Positions 53,818 to 61,979 of a stretch of DNA of 64,000 bases are shown here, piece by piece. The stretch lies in contig NZ_NKUB01000002.1 of assembly GCF_003207895.1 (NCBI RefSeq), positions 1 to 64,000 on the forward strand, given 5' to 3'. The position numbers and the translations under genes were made by a program. The notes under the pieces were generated by a model that saw nothing but the letters and a program-made list of their open reading frames with translations, did not search any database and was not told the origin of the DNA. This DNA is from Komagataeibacter swingsii (lineage in GTDB: Bacteria; Pseudomonadota; Alphaproteobacteria; Acetobacterales; Acetobacteraceae). Within the stretch, counting starts at the first letter, position 1. Each line of letters begins with the position of its first letter.

Positions 53818-54441
53818 ATGAAAAAAGGCATTACGAAAAAAGGTATTCCGGGCGACATGGCGGCCGCCTGCATGTGGGTGCTGCTCATGGCCCCGGCGCT
53901 GGCCGCAACGCCCGCTCATGACGTGCGGGCCGGGCGTTACCGGGTCGAACCCGGACATACCCAGATTACCTTTTCCCTGATGCATATGGGCTTTACGCCC
54001 TATTCCGGCATGTTTTCAGGCATCAGCGGCACGTTGCAGCTTGATCCCGCCCACCCGTCCGCATCCCGGCTGGATGTCAGCGTGCCGGTCAGCAGCCTCT
54101 ACACCCCCAGCGACAGGCTGACCGGGGAACTGAAGGCGGCGGACTGGTTTGACGCCGCCCGCTACCCGGACGCCACCTTTGCCTCGACCTCGGTCGTGGC
54201 CGACGGGGCTGACAATGCCACGATTACGGGCAACCTGACGCTGCATGGCGTGACAAGGCCGGTCGTGCTGCATGCGCATTATGTCGGCGCGGGCGTCAAC
54301 CCGATGGACAAGGCCTATACGGTCGGGTTCGCGGCCACGGCAACCATCCGGCGCAGCGATTTCGGGATCAAAGCCTATGTACCGATGGTGGGTGATGACG
54401 TGACCCTGAATATTGCCGGTGCGTTTGAAAGGCAGGACTGA
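53818..54441 (+). CDS. YceI-family periplasmic protein
   Basis: Lipocalin-like YceI domain that binds isoprenoid or polyprenyl lipids. Signal peptide (MAAACMWVLLMAPALAA), then the typical VEPGHTQITFSLMHMGFTPYSGMF, LKAADWFDAARYPDATF and TITGNLTLHGVTRPVVL blocks. 207 aa is normal. AAAGG is about 10 bases upstream of the ATG. Often stress-induced in relatives. Monocistronic, 53 bp after the dioxygenase. Confidence 0.92.
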   Translation: MKKGITKKGIPGDMAAACMWVLLMAPALAATPAHDVRAGRYRVEPGHTQITFSLMHMGFTPYSGMFSGISGTLQLDPAHPSASRLDVSVPVSSLYTPSDRLTGELKAADWFDAARYPDATFASTSVVADGADNATITGNLTLHGVTRPVVLHAHYVGAGVNPMDKAYTVGFAATATIRRSDFGIKAYVPMVGDDVTLNIAGAFERQD

Positions 54442-54591
54442 GCCTGATGGCGGGGCGTTGGATGCGTCCCGCCATGCCATATCGGTTACATTTCGAAATA
54501 AAACTTCCGCATCCGTACGCCTGCCCGGATATTGCCTTGGCCCTGATCTGAATTCATAAGGGTCGGACGGCCACGGGCGGGAGACTGAGTC

Positions 54592-56166
54592 TTGCATTCT
54601 CGACCAAGGGGGAGACACGCGCGTGCCTTCCTGTCAGCCCTTGTCCTTGCCGCCTGCGCGCCGGGGCTATGCGCGCGGGCCGCGGATGGTGTCGTAGGCA
54701 ACGCGGTCGCAGCCCCGTCCGTTCCCCATCTATCCGCCAGTGCGGCGGATAACGCCCTGACAGACGATCTGGAACGCCGGACCTTCCGCTGGTTCTGGGA
54801 CGCGGGCGACCCGAAAACGGGGCTGGTACCTGATCGCTACCCATCACCGCAGACATTGAGCAGCGTGGCCTCCATCGGGTTTGGCCTGACAGCCTATGGC
54901 ATCGGGGCCAGCCGGGGTTACGTCACCCGCGCGCAGGCCGCGACACGGACGCTGGCCACCCTGCATTACCTTATGGACGGCCCGCAGAATGACAGCGCCG
55001 ATAACGCCATGGGGTACCAGGGGTTTTACTATCACTTCCTCAACAGGGGGACGGGGCTGCGCTTCAGCCATGATATCGAACTGTCCAGCATCGACACCGC
55101 GCTGCTGATGCAGGGCGTGCTGTTCGCCCAGTCCTATTATGACCGCCAGACGCCACGCGAGGCAGAGATCCGCAACCTGGCCGACCAGTTGTACAAACGC
55201 GTCAACTGGCAATGGATGACCCGCCCCGACAACCGGCTGAGCATGGGATGGAGTCCCGAACACGCCTTCATCCCCAGCTACTGGGAAGGCTACAGCGAGG
55301 GGATGATGGCCTATATCCTCGGCCTCGGTTCGCCCACCCATGCGCTGGCGCCCGTATCGTGGCAGGCGTGGCTGGCCACCAACAACCAGCGCTGGGGCGA
55401 TTATTATGGCCAGACCTTCCTGAATTTCGCGCCCCTGTTCGGCCACCAGTACAGCCATGCGTGGATCGATTTCCGTGGCGTGCAGGATGCATGGGCGCGT
55501 GAAAAACAGATCGATTATTTTGAAAACAGCCGTCGCGCCGTCTATGCCCAGCGGGCCTATGCCATCGCCAACCCCGGCAAGTGGCAGGATTACAGTGCCA
55601 CGATGTGGGGCCTGACCGCCTGTGACGGCCCCGGTGACGTAACCCGGCAGATTGATGGGCAGTCACGGCACTTCCTGTCCTATTCCGCCCGTGGCGCGGG
55701 CCGCGACTATACGCAGGATGACGGCACCGTGGCCCCCACCGCCGCCGCCGGGTCCATTGCGTTCGCACCGGAAATCGTGCTGCCGACGTTGCGGAACATG
55801 AAAAACCGCTACGGTCAGGGCATTTATGGCCGGTACGGGTTTGTGGATGCGTTCAACCCCAGTTTCCGCAACGGGCAGACCTTCTGGACCGACCGGGAAT
55901 ACCTGGGCATTGACCAGGGGCCGATCCTGCTCATGATCGAAAACTGGCGCAGCGGGCTGGTATGGAACGTGATGAAGCGCAACCCCTATATCCGCGCGGG
56001 GCTGGAACGCGCGGGATTTGAAGGGGGATGGCTGCCTGCCCCGACCGCCACCGCAACCGGGCGGGATACCAGGACGTTGCAGCTTGCCCTGCCGTCCGCC
56101 ACGGCGGCAACGGCCAGCGATGCCGCGCGGGGACCGGCGGCGGCCCCCCCGGCCAACCCGTCGTAA
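54592..56166 (+). CDS. Glucoamylase-like glycoside hydrolase, exported (probable lipoprotein)
   Basis: Putative glucoamylase family (PF10091 type), with an (alpha/alpha)6 barrel; relatives act on beta-glucans or cyclic glucans. The DLERRTFRWFWDAGDPKTGL and YWEGYSEGMMAYILGLGSPT blocks and LFGHQYSHAWIDFRG are characteristic. The TTG start at 54592, with GGGAG about 8-9 bases upstream, gives a twin-basic n-region and a signal ending LVLAAC, a lipobox. 524 aa is normal. The Ala/Thr-rich tail (residues ~485-524) is likely disordered. A role in trimming exopolysaccharide or glucan is inference. Confidence 0.85.
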   Translation: MHSRPRGRHARAFLSALVLAACAPGLCARAADGVVGNAVAAPSVPHLSASAADNALTDDLERRTFRWFWDAGDPKTGLVPDRYPSPQTLSSVASIGFGLTAYGIGASRGYVTRAQAATRTLATLHYLMDGPQNDSADNAMGYQGFYYHFLNRGTGLRFSHDIELSSIDTALLMQGVLFAQSYYDRQTPREAEIRNLADQLYKRVNWQWMTRPDNRLSMGWSPEHAFIPSYWEGYSEGMMAYILGLGSPTHALAPVSWQAWLATNNQRWGDYYGQTFLNFAPLFGHQYSHAWIDFRGVQDAWAREKQIDYFENSRRAVYAQRAYAIANPGKWQDYSATMWGLTACDGPGDVTRQIDGQSRHFLSYSARGAGRDYTQDDGTVAPTAAAGSIAFAPEIVLPTLRNMKNRYGQGIYGRYGFVDAFNPSFRNGQTFWTDREYLGIDQGPILLMIENWRSGLVWNVMKRNPYIRAGLERAGFEGGWLPAPTATATGRDTRTLQLALPSATAATASDAARGPAAAPPANPS

Positions 56167-56187
56167 CGTGTTTTTGACTGCCTGAAC

Positions 56188-56297
56188 GATCGTTTGAAAA
56201 TAAATCTTTAATAAATAAACGTTTTTGGGTGCCGCCTTTTTTCAAAAAGGCGGCCTTCCCTGAAGCTTCCTGAAAAATGCTTCACCAGAAACGTCCT
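56188..56297 (+). repeat. Intergenic repeat copy G
   Basis: Left end GATCGTTTGAAAATAA, core GTTTTTGGGTGCCGCC with TTTTTTCAAAAAGG CGGC, and right arm CTTCACCAGAAACGTC. Right terminal repeat missing. It lies 22 bp after the glucoamylase stop and before the convergent aldehyde dehydrogenase. Confidence 0.85.
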
Positions 56298-56306
56298 GCG
56301 ACAGAT

Positions 56307-57698
56307 TTACGGACCTGCATCAATCGGCACGACATCAATCAGCTTCTTGTTGACGAATTCCTGTATGCCCATGGAGGACAGCTCGCGCCCGAACCCCGAC
56401 CGCTTGACCCCGCCAAAGGGCAGGTCGGATGTTGTCCATGTGGGGTGGTTGACATAGACCATGCCCGTCTCGATCTGTTCGGCCACCCGGATGCCGCGCG
56501 CCGTATCGGACGTAAAGACCGAGCCACCCAGCCCGTACGGGTTGTCATTGGCCAGGGCTATGGCCTCGTCTTCATCGCGCACACGGAAGAACATGGCGAC
56601 CGGACCAAACAGTTCCTGATGGAAAACCGGGTTGTCGGGCGCGATATCGGTCAGGATGCTGGTCTGCACGAACGCGCCCCGGTTGGGGGGCGTGGGGCCG
56701 ACCCGCATGACCTTTGCGCCGTTCCTGACCGCCAGTTCCACCTGTTCGTTCAACTGGTCGGCGGCACCCTGTGATGACAGGGGCGGCACGCCGCTTTTTT
56801 CATCCATCGGGTCACCGGGGACCAGCTTGCCCAGTTCGGTCGCGAAGCGGTCCAGAAAGGCATCGGCTATCGGTTCGGCCACAATGATGCGCTTGGCCGC
56901 GACACAGCACTGGCCACCGTTGTTCATGCGGCCCCAGACCGCCCATTTCACGGATTTTTCAAGGTCGGCATCTTCCAGCACGATAAAGGCGTCGCTGCCC
57001 CCCAGTTCCATGGTGGTCTTTTTCAGCGCCTTGCCCGCCTGTGACGCCACGATGGCCCCTGCCCCCTCGCTACCGGTCAGGGCGACGCCAATCACGCGAT
57101 CATCGGCAATGATCCTGCCCACCTGGTCACGGGTGGCGTACAGGTTGGTATAAAGCCCTTCCGGCGCGCCGGCATCGCGGAACAACTGTTCAAACGCGGC
57201 GGCCGCCTGCGGCACGTTGGAGGCATGTTTCACCACCACCACATTGCCCGCCATGAACTGTGGCCCCACCACGCGGGCAAGCTGGTAGTAGGGAAAATTC
57301 CATGGCTCGATCGCAAAGACGATGCCCAGCGGCTGGCTGACCACCATGGCCTGGTCCCCCCGCCCGCTTTTTTCCTTCAGCTTCTGCGGGGCGAGGAAAG
57401 TTTCGGCATTATCGGCGTAATATTGCAGGATATCGGCGGACAGTTCGACTTCCGCCAGGCTTTCACGATACAGCTTGCCCATTTCCAGTGTCAGCAGGCG
57501 GGCATATTTATCCTTTTGCGTGCGCAGCAGGTCGGCGGCCCTGCCCACGATTACCGCGCGCCTGGCAAAGGGCAGCTTCGACCATTCCCTGTATGTCGCC
57601 TGCGCACGGTCCAGCTTCCGCGCCAGTTCCGCATCCGTCAGGTCGGGGAATGTTGCAATGGTCTCATTGGTGTACGGGTTGACTGTCTTGTACGCCAT
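56307..57698 (-). CDS. NAD(P)-dependent succinate-semialdehyde dehydrogenase-like aldehyde dehydrogenase
   Basis: Aldehyde dehydrogenase superfamily enzyme of the SSADH (GabD/Sad) branch, oxidising short-chain semialdehydes to acids. VFAIEPWNFPYYQLARVVGP is the cofactor-binding start; catalytic Glu is in TMELGGSDAF and catalytic Cys in NNGGQCCVAAKR. ELFGPVAMFFRV and the C-terminal PFGGVKRSGFGRELS follow. The start at 57698 (MAYKTVNPY) gives 463 aa, normal. GGAG is 11 bases upstream. It is leftward behind ahpF, separated by a hairpin, so probably not in its operon. Confidence 0.93.
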   Translation of the reverse strand: MAYKTVNPYTNETIATFPDLTDAELARKLDRAQATYREWSKLPFARRAVIVGRAADLLRTQKDKYARLLTLEMGKLYRESLAEVELSADILQYYADNAETFLAPQKLKEKSGRGDQAMVVSQPLGIVFAIEPWNFPYYQLARVVGPQFMAGNVVVVKHASNVPQAAAAFEQLFRDAGAPEGLYTNLYATRDQVGRIIADDRVIGVALTGSEGAGAIVASQAGKALKKTTMELGGSDAFIVLEDADLEKSVKWAVWGRMNNGGQCCVAAKRIIVAEPIADAFLDRFATELGKLVPGDPMDEKSGVPPLSSQGAADQLNEQVELAVRNGAKVMRVGPTPPNRGAFVQTSILTDIAPDNPVFHQELFGPVAMFFRVRDEDEAIALANDNPYGLGGSVFTSDTARGIRVAEQIETGMVYVNHPTWTTSDLPFGGVKRSGFGRELSSMGIQEFVNKKLIDVVPIDAGP

Positions 57699-57775
57699 TG
57701 GCCTGTCTCCATCCAGTTCTTGGGGCAACAGGCGTGGTCCATGCGGCGGCGTTGCGTCTCAACCGGCCAACGCCA

Positions 57776-57812
57776 CCTTCATGCCGCCTGTGCGGGCACA
57801 ACGGCATGAAGG
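57776..57812 (-). terminator. Hairpin between ahpF and aldehyde dehydrogenase
   Basis: CCTTCATGCCG pairs with CGGCATGAAGG, perfect 11-bp arms, in the gap after ahpF (reading leftward). No T-run. Confidence 0.55.
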
Positions 57813-57865
57813 CGACCGGGTTGCGTGGCGTTTGCACGGCTTGGCATCCGGCGGCCGGCCAGCCA

Positions 57866-59449
57866 TCAGGCCGTAACCAGCTTTTGCGGCGCAGGCGCGG
57901 GCACGCGGATCAGGTAGTCAAAGGCGGACAGCGCGGCCTTTGCCCCCTCGCCTATGGCAATGACAATCTGCTTGTAGGGCGTGGTCGTCGCATCGCCTGC
58001 CGCGAACACGCCGGGGATCGAGGTCGCGCCATGGTCGTTGACGATGATTTCACCAAAGTCATTCAGCTTCAGCGTGTCCTTCAGCCAGCCGGTGTTGGGC
58101 AGCAGGCCGATCTGCACGAACACCCCTTCCAGATCGATATGATGGTCCGCGCCATCCCCGCCGCGATAGGTCAGCCCCGTCACGTTACGGCCATTGCCCT
58201 CGATCCGCGTGGTCAGGGCCTCGGTCAAGACCGTGACATTGGACAGCGTATGCAGCTTGTCCTGCAATACCTTGTCCGCCTTCAGGTGCGACCCGCGCTG
58301 CAGCAGCGTCACGTGGGCCACGATGCCGGCCAGGTCGATGGCCGCTTCCACCCCGCTATTGCCACCGCCCGCCACGGCCACGCGCTTGCCCTTGTAGAAG
58401 GGACCATCGCAATGCGGGCAGTAGGCAACGCCCCTGGTGCGGTATTCCTCCTCGCCCGGCACGCCAAGGTGGCGCCAGTGCGCGCCGGTGGCCAGTATGA
58501 CCGTGCGGGAATGCAGGACCGCGCCATTTTCCAGCACCACGCCATGCAGGCCACCGGGTTGCGTCGCGGGAAACAGTTCCTTGGCGCGCTGGCCGGGAAT
58601 GATCTCCACGTCATACTGCCGGACATGCGCCTCCAGCGCCGCCGCCAGTTTCGGGCCATCGGTTTCGGGAATGGAGATGAAGTTCTCGATGCCCGCGGTA
58701 TCCATGACCTGCCCGCCAAAACGGTCGCCCAGCAGGCCCGTGCGCAGCCCCTTGCGCGCGGCGTAGATCGCAGCCGACGCGCCGGCCGGGCCTTCCCCGA
58801 TGATCAGGACATCGAACGGCGCGATATCCTTCAGCTTTTCAGCGGCCTGACGGGGGGCGTCGGTATCCAGCTTCGCCAGGATCTGCTCGATTTCCATGCG
58901 TCCCGTCTCGAACAGTTTACCATTGAGGTAAACCTGCGGCACGGACATGATGTTGCGGGCCGCGACCTCATCGGGGAACAGCGCCCCGTCGATCGTGACG
59001 TTATGAATGTTGGGGTTCAGCACGCACATCGCATTGAGCGCCTGCACCACGTCGGGGCAGTTCTGGCACGACAGGGCGACGTAGGTCTCGAAATTGTACG
59101 GTCCCGGCAGGGCGCGTATCCGGGCCGCCACGTCATCGGGGATCTTTGGCGCGTGGCCGCCCACCTGCAGCATCGCCAGCACGAAGGAGGTGAACTCATG
59201 CCCCAGCGGGATGGCGGCGAACGTCACCCCCGTTTTCGCCCCATCACGGCGGATGACGAAGCTGGGCCGCCGGGTGGCCTGCCCTGTCTCGGACACCTGC
59301 ACCTTGTCCGAAAGGGCGGCGACCTCGTGCAGGAGTTCATGCATCTCACGCGATTTGGGGGTGTCATCCAGGCTGGCCTCCAGCACGATCGGGTGCGCAA
59401 GGTCGGTCAGATAACCCTTGAGCTGCGTCTTGATGGGATCTTGCAACAT
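57866..59449 (-). CDS. ahpF: Alkyl hydroperoxide reductase subunit F
   Basis: Flavoprotein that transfers electrons from NADH to the peroxiredoxin AhpC. The N-terminal thioredoxin-like tandem has CQNC (Cys128/131), the FAD motif is [12 protein letters not shown] (~217-228), the redox-active disulfide is CPHC (Cys344/347), and a second nucleotide fold [18 protein letters not shown] follows. 527 aa is full length. GGAG is about 9 bases upstream. Downstream of ahpC on the same strand with a 76-bp gap, the usual operon. Confidence 0.97.
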   Translation of the reverse strand: MLQDPIKTQLKGYLTDLAHPIVLEASLDDTPKSREMHELLHEVAALSDKVQVSETGQATRRPSFVIRRDGAKTGVTFAAIPLGHEFTSFVLAMLQVGGHAPKIPDDVAARIRALPGPYNFETYVALSCQNCPDVVQALNAMCVLNPNIHNVTIDGALFPDEVAARNIMSVPQVYLNGKLFETGRMEIEQILAKLDTDAPRQAAEKLKDIAPFDVLIIGEGPAGASAAIYAARKGLRTGLLGDRFGGQVMDTAGIENFISIPETDGPKLAAALEAHVRQYDVEIIPGQRAKELFPATQPGGLHGVVLENGAVLHSRTVILATGAHWRHLGVPGEEEYRTRGVAYCPHCDGPFYKGKRVAVAGGGNSGVEAAIDLAGIVAHVTLLQRGSHLKADKVLQDKLHTLSNVTVLTEALTTRIEGNGRNVTGLTYRGGDGADHHIDLEGVFVQIGLLPNTGWLKDTLKLNDFGEIIVNDHGATSIPGVFAAGDATTTPYKQIVIAIGEGAKAALSAFDYLIRVPAPAPQKLVTA

Positions 59450-59525
59450 GGGAATGGACTCCGCTCTTTGGGGAAAGGTGGCGTGGGTGGCCCGGCCCCA
59501 CGGGACCGGACCATGACCACTGGCG

Positions 59526-60089
59526 TCAGATCTTGCCGACGAGGTCCAGCGACGGGGTCAGCGTGGCGCCGCCTTCCTTCCACTTCGCCGGGCAGACTTC
59601 GCCGGGGTGGGAGGCGACGTACTGCGCGGCCTCGATCTTGGCGATCAGTTCGGCTGCACTGCGGCCGACGCTGCCAGCGGTGATTTCGATGTACTGGATC
59701 CGGCCTTCGGGATCGATCAGGAAGGTGCCGCGGTCGGCCACGCCCGCTTCCTCGATATACACATCAAAATTACGTGCGATGTGCCCGGTCGGGTCGCCCA
59801 GCATGACATACTTGATCTTGCTGATGGCCGGCGAGGTGTCGTGCCATGCCTTGTGGGTGAAATGCTTGTCGGTCGAAACCGAATAGATTTCCACGCCCAG
59901 CTTCTGGAATGTCCCGTAATTTTCAGCCAGGTCTTCCAGCTCCGTCGGGCAGACGAAGGTGAAGTCCGCCGGGTAGAAGAAGAAGACGGACCATTTGCCC
60001 TTCACGTCGGCATCGCTCACCTTGATGAACTTTCCGTTGTGGAAGGCGTCTGTCTCGAACGGCTTCAAAGACGAATTGATGCGTGCCAT
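59526..60089 (-). CDS. ahpC: Peroxiredoxin AhpC
   Basis: Typical 2-Cys peroxiredoxin reducing H2O2 and organic peroxides. The peroxidatic Cys47 is in [12 protein letters not shown] and the resolving Cys166 in GEVCPAKW. The [16 protein letters not shown]-terminus matches the AhpC subgroup. 187 aa. AAGGAG is 8-9 bases upstream. Divergent from oxyR, with palindromes in the shared promoter, so OxyR control is likely. Confidence 0.97.
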   Translation of the reverse strand: MARINSSLKPFETDAFHNGKFIKVSDADVKGKWSVFFFYPADFTFVCPTELEDLAENYGTFQKLGVEIYSVSTDKHFTHKAWHDTSPAISKIKYVMLGDPTGHIARNFDVYIEEAGVADRGTFLIDPEGRIQYIEITAGSVGRSAAELIAKIEAAQYVASHPGEVCPAKWKEGGATLTPSLDLVGKI

Positions 60090-60157
60090 GCGGAATGCTC
60101 CTTGCTTTGGCTTGTCAGTTATTGACCGGGTATCTGTCCCACAAACACGAAATGGGG

Positions 60158-60170
60158 AGAAACCGTTTCT
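60158..60170. promoter_or_regulatory. Palindrome in ahpC-oxyR promoter
   Basis: AGAAAC-C-GTTTCT, touching a TTGACA-like -35 for ahpC on the minus strand (60175-60170). Candidate operator; no matching -10 hexamer at standard spacing was found. Confidence 0.35.
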
Positions 60171-60227
60171 GTCAATGGGTGTGATCGGAAAAACCTTTTT
60201 ACAAACAGCCCAAAATCGGTCCTATCT

Positions 60228-60242
60228 ATAGATATGAGCTAT
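60228..60242. promoter_or_regulatory. OxyR-type half-site at oxyR start
   Basis: ATAG-N7-CTAT, one half of the OxyR recognition pattern, overlapping the oxyR ATG (60234). Suggests autorepression; the second half-site at the correct phase was not seen. Confidence 0.4.
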
Positions 60243-61190
60243 ATTCCCCTTTCCGGCCTGTCGCTGCGCGACATCGAATATGTGGTGGCGGTGGATGACC
60301 TGCGCAACTTCTCCCGCGCGGCGGAACGCTGTGGGGTCAGCCAGGGCGGCCTGTCGGAACAGGTGCGCAAGCTTGAATCCCTGCTGGGCGTCGTGCTGTT
60401 CGAGCGCACGCGCCGCCATGTGGCGGTCACGCCCGATGGGGCGCGCCTGATCGCGATGGGCCGCGACGTGCTGGCCGCCGCCCGCGCCATGATCGAGGCC
60501 GCGCGCATGCGCACCGGCCCGCTGGAAGGCGTGCTGCGCGTGGGGATCATAGCAACCCTTGGCCCCTATTACGTGCCTGACCTGCTGCCCCTGCTGCGGC
60601 GGGCCTATCCGCAACTGAAGCTGCAACTGACCGACAGCCTGACGGATACAATGCTGCGGATGCTGCGCCATGATGAACTGGACGTGGTATTCGCCGCCCT
60701 GCCGGCAAGCGGGGAGGGATTCCACTGCGCGCCCCTGTTCCGCGAACCGTTTCTTGCCGCCTTTCCCGCCAGCCACCCGCTGGCGCGGCGCAGGGCGCTG
60801 GCGATGCCGGACCTGAAGGGGCCGGACCTTCTGCTGCTGGAAGACGGGCACTGCCTGCGTGACCAGGCGCTGGCGCTATGTGGCCCGCCGCCACAGCGCG
60901 ACCCGCCACGCCTGGCCACCAGCCTTGAAATGCTGTGGCACATGATTGGCGCGGGCGAGGGATATTCCCTGATCCCCCGGCTTGCGCTGCGCCACCGGGG
61001 CGAATGGGACGGGCTGATAAGCGTAGTGGCCCTGCCATCCGCCAGCCGCACGATCGGGCTTGTCTGGCGCGCATCCGACCCGCGTGGCCCGGCATTTGAG
61101 GAATTTGCCCGCTTCCTGCGCGAAAACCCGCCCGAAGGCTGCGCACCCGCCGATGCCCCGCCACACGCACCCCGCATCCCGCCCGCATGA
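60234..61190 (+). CDS. oxyR: Hydrogen-peroxide-sensing LysR regulator OxyR
   Basis: LTTR that activates peroxide defence when an intramolecular disulfide forms. N-terminal HTH at about residues 8-68 (NFSRAAERCGVSQGGLSEQV). The redox pair is Cys207 and Cys216 (GHCLRDQALALCG), spaced like E. coli Cys199/208. 318 aa with a Pro-rich tail. Divergent from ahpC-ahpF. Transcript end not obvious; a complete MITE lies 122 bp downstream. Confidence 0.96.
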   Translation: MSYIPLSGLSLRDIEYVVAVDDLRNFSRAAERCGVSQGGLSEQVRKLESLLGVVLFERTRRHVAVTPDGARLIAMGRDVLAAARAMIEAARMRTGPLEGVLRVGIIATLGPYYVPDLLPLLRRAYPQLKLQLTDSLTDTMLRMLRHDELDVVFAALPASGEGFHCAPLFREPFLAAFPASHPLARRRALAMPDLKGPDLLLLEDGHCLRDQALALCGPPPQRDPPRLATSLEMLWHMIGAGEGYSLIPRLALRHRGEWDGLISVVALPSASRTIGLVWRASDPRGPAFEEFARFLRENPPEGCAPADAPPHAPRIPPA

Positions 61191-61312
61191 CCATGTCATG
61201 CCCGGCGGGTCTTTTTCCGGACCATGTGGTGATAATGACGGACAAACACCTTTGTCGCGCTTTCCATCCATGGGCATGGTCAGGTCATGAACCGCGGCCA
61301 CCGCATGGCTGA

Positions 61313-61474
61313 GAGACTGTTTGAAAACAACCAATTGATAAAAAACAATAAAAGTTTTTGGGTGCTGCCTTTTTTCAAAAAGGCGGCGTTCTTTCGAAGC
61401 TTTTGCAAAAAGCTTCACCAAAAACTTCCTTTAATTTTAAAGTGCTATCATGAGCTGACTTTTCAAACAGTCTC
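61313..61474 (+). mobile_element. MITE-like repeat copy H, full length 162 bp, with TGA target duplication
   Basis: Complete element with perfect terminal inverted repeats GAGACTGTTTGAAAA and TTTTCAAACAGTCTC, flanked on both sides by TGA (61310-61312 and 61475-61477). A TNA duplication of 3 bp is typical of the IS5/IS1031 transposase group. The interior closely matches copy F, with an extra ATA near the left side. No transposase. The 298 bases to the next gene hold nothing recognisable. The open frame 61287-61967 only includes the real small gene at its 3' end. Confidence 0.92.
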
Positions 61475-61772
61475 TGACTCCCGGACCCGCGATACAGTCC
61501 TGAAAACAATCCGGGCCGGACGCTACGGCCCCCCGTCAGCCATTCGCTCGACCTTGCGGCCTGCGCGCCAGCGCTGGCGGGCGGCAGGCGCCCGCTGGCC
61601 CGGATCGTGCGACCTTCCAGCCCGTCGTGAAAAAAGCCCGCGCCATGCATGGCCTGCCCGCGCCGCGCGTGGCCTGATTGTACGCAAACGCCGCCGCCAG
61701 CATGCATTCAGGCGGCAATTACCAAACCTTTGCGCCGCCATGGCGTTGTCACGATATTATCAGGAGGCGCCC

Positions 61773-61967
61773 ATGATACGTCCCATCAGGTTATTCATCG
61801 CCCTAGCCATCGGCCTGTCCGTGGCAGGATGCCACGACGGTCGCTACCATCATCACCACCGTGGGTATGACGGCTATCACCGTGGCGGCTATGGAAACGG
61901 ATATGGCGGACCGGGACGCGGATACGGTGGTCCCTATATGGGCGGCGGGGGCATGGGCAGGCCATGA
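61773..61967 (+). CDS. His/Gly-rich mini-lipoprotein (64 aa)
   Basis: Third small lipoprotein: signal MIRPIRLFIALAIGLSVAGC with lipobox VAGC (Cys20), then a tail HDGRYHHHHRGYDGYHRGGY that is rich in His, Gly and Tyr. CAGGAGG precedes the ATG. Shares GCHD and the MxRxIRxF/V start with the genes at 19537 and 35490. The His cluster could bind metals; function unknown. Convergent with the CNNM-type gene 12 bp away. Confidence 0.8.
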   Translation: MIRPIRLFIALAIGLSVAGCHDGRYHHHHRGYDGYHRGGYGNGYGGPGRGYGGPYMGGGGMGRP

Positions 61968-61979
61968 CCCCCGGGGCGG

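Noticed and set aside
60090-60233. Complete OxyR tetramer site (four half-sites)
   Set aside because: Only one ATAG-N7-CTAT unit is present; no second unit lies 7 bp away.
2175-61474. Repeats as a CRISPR array or phage attachment sites
   Set aside because: Copies are kilobases apart, lack regular spacers and cas genes, and have transposon-like ends.
61287-61967. 226-codon open frame
   Set aside because: Its first part translates MITE copy H and non-coding sequence; only the last 65 codons (from 61773, with GGAGG) are a credible gene.
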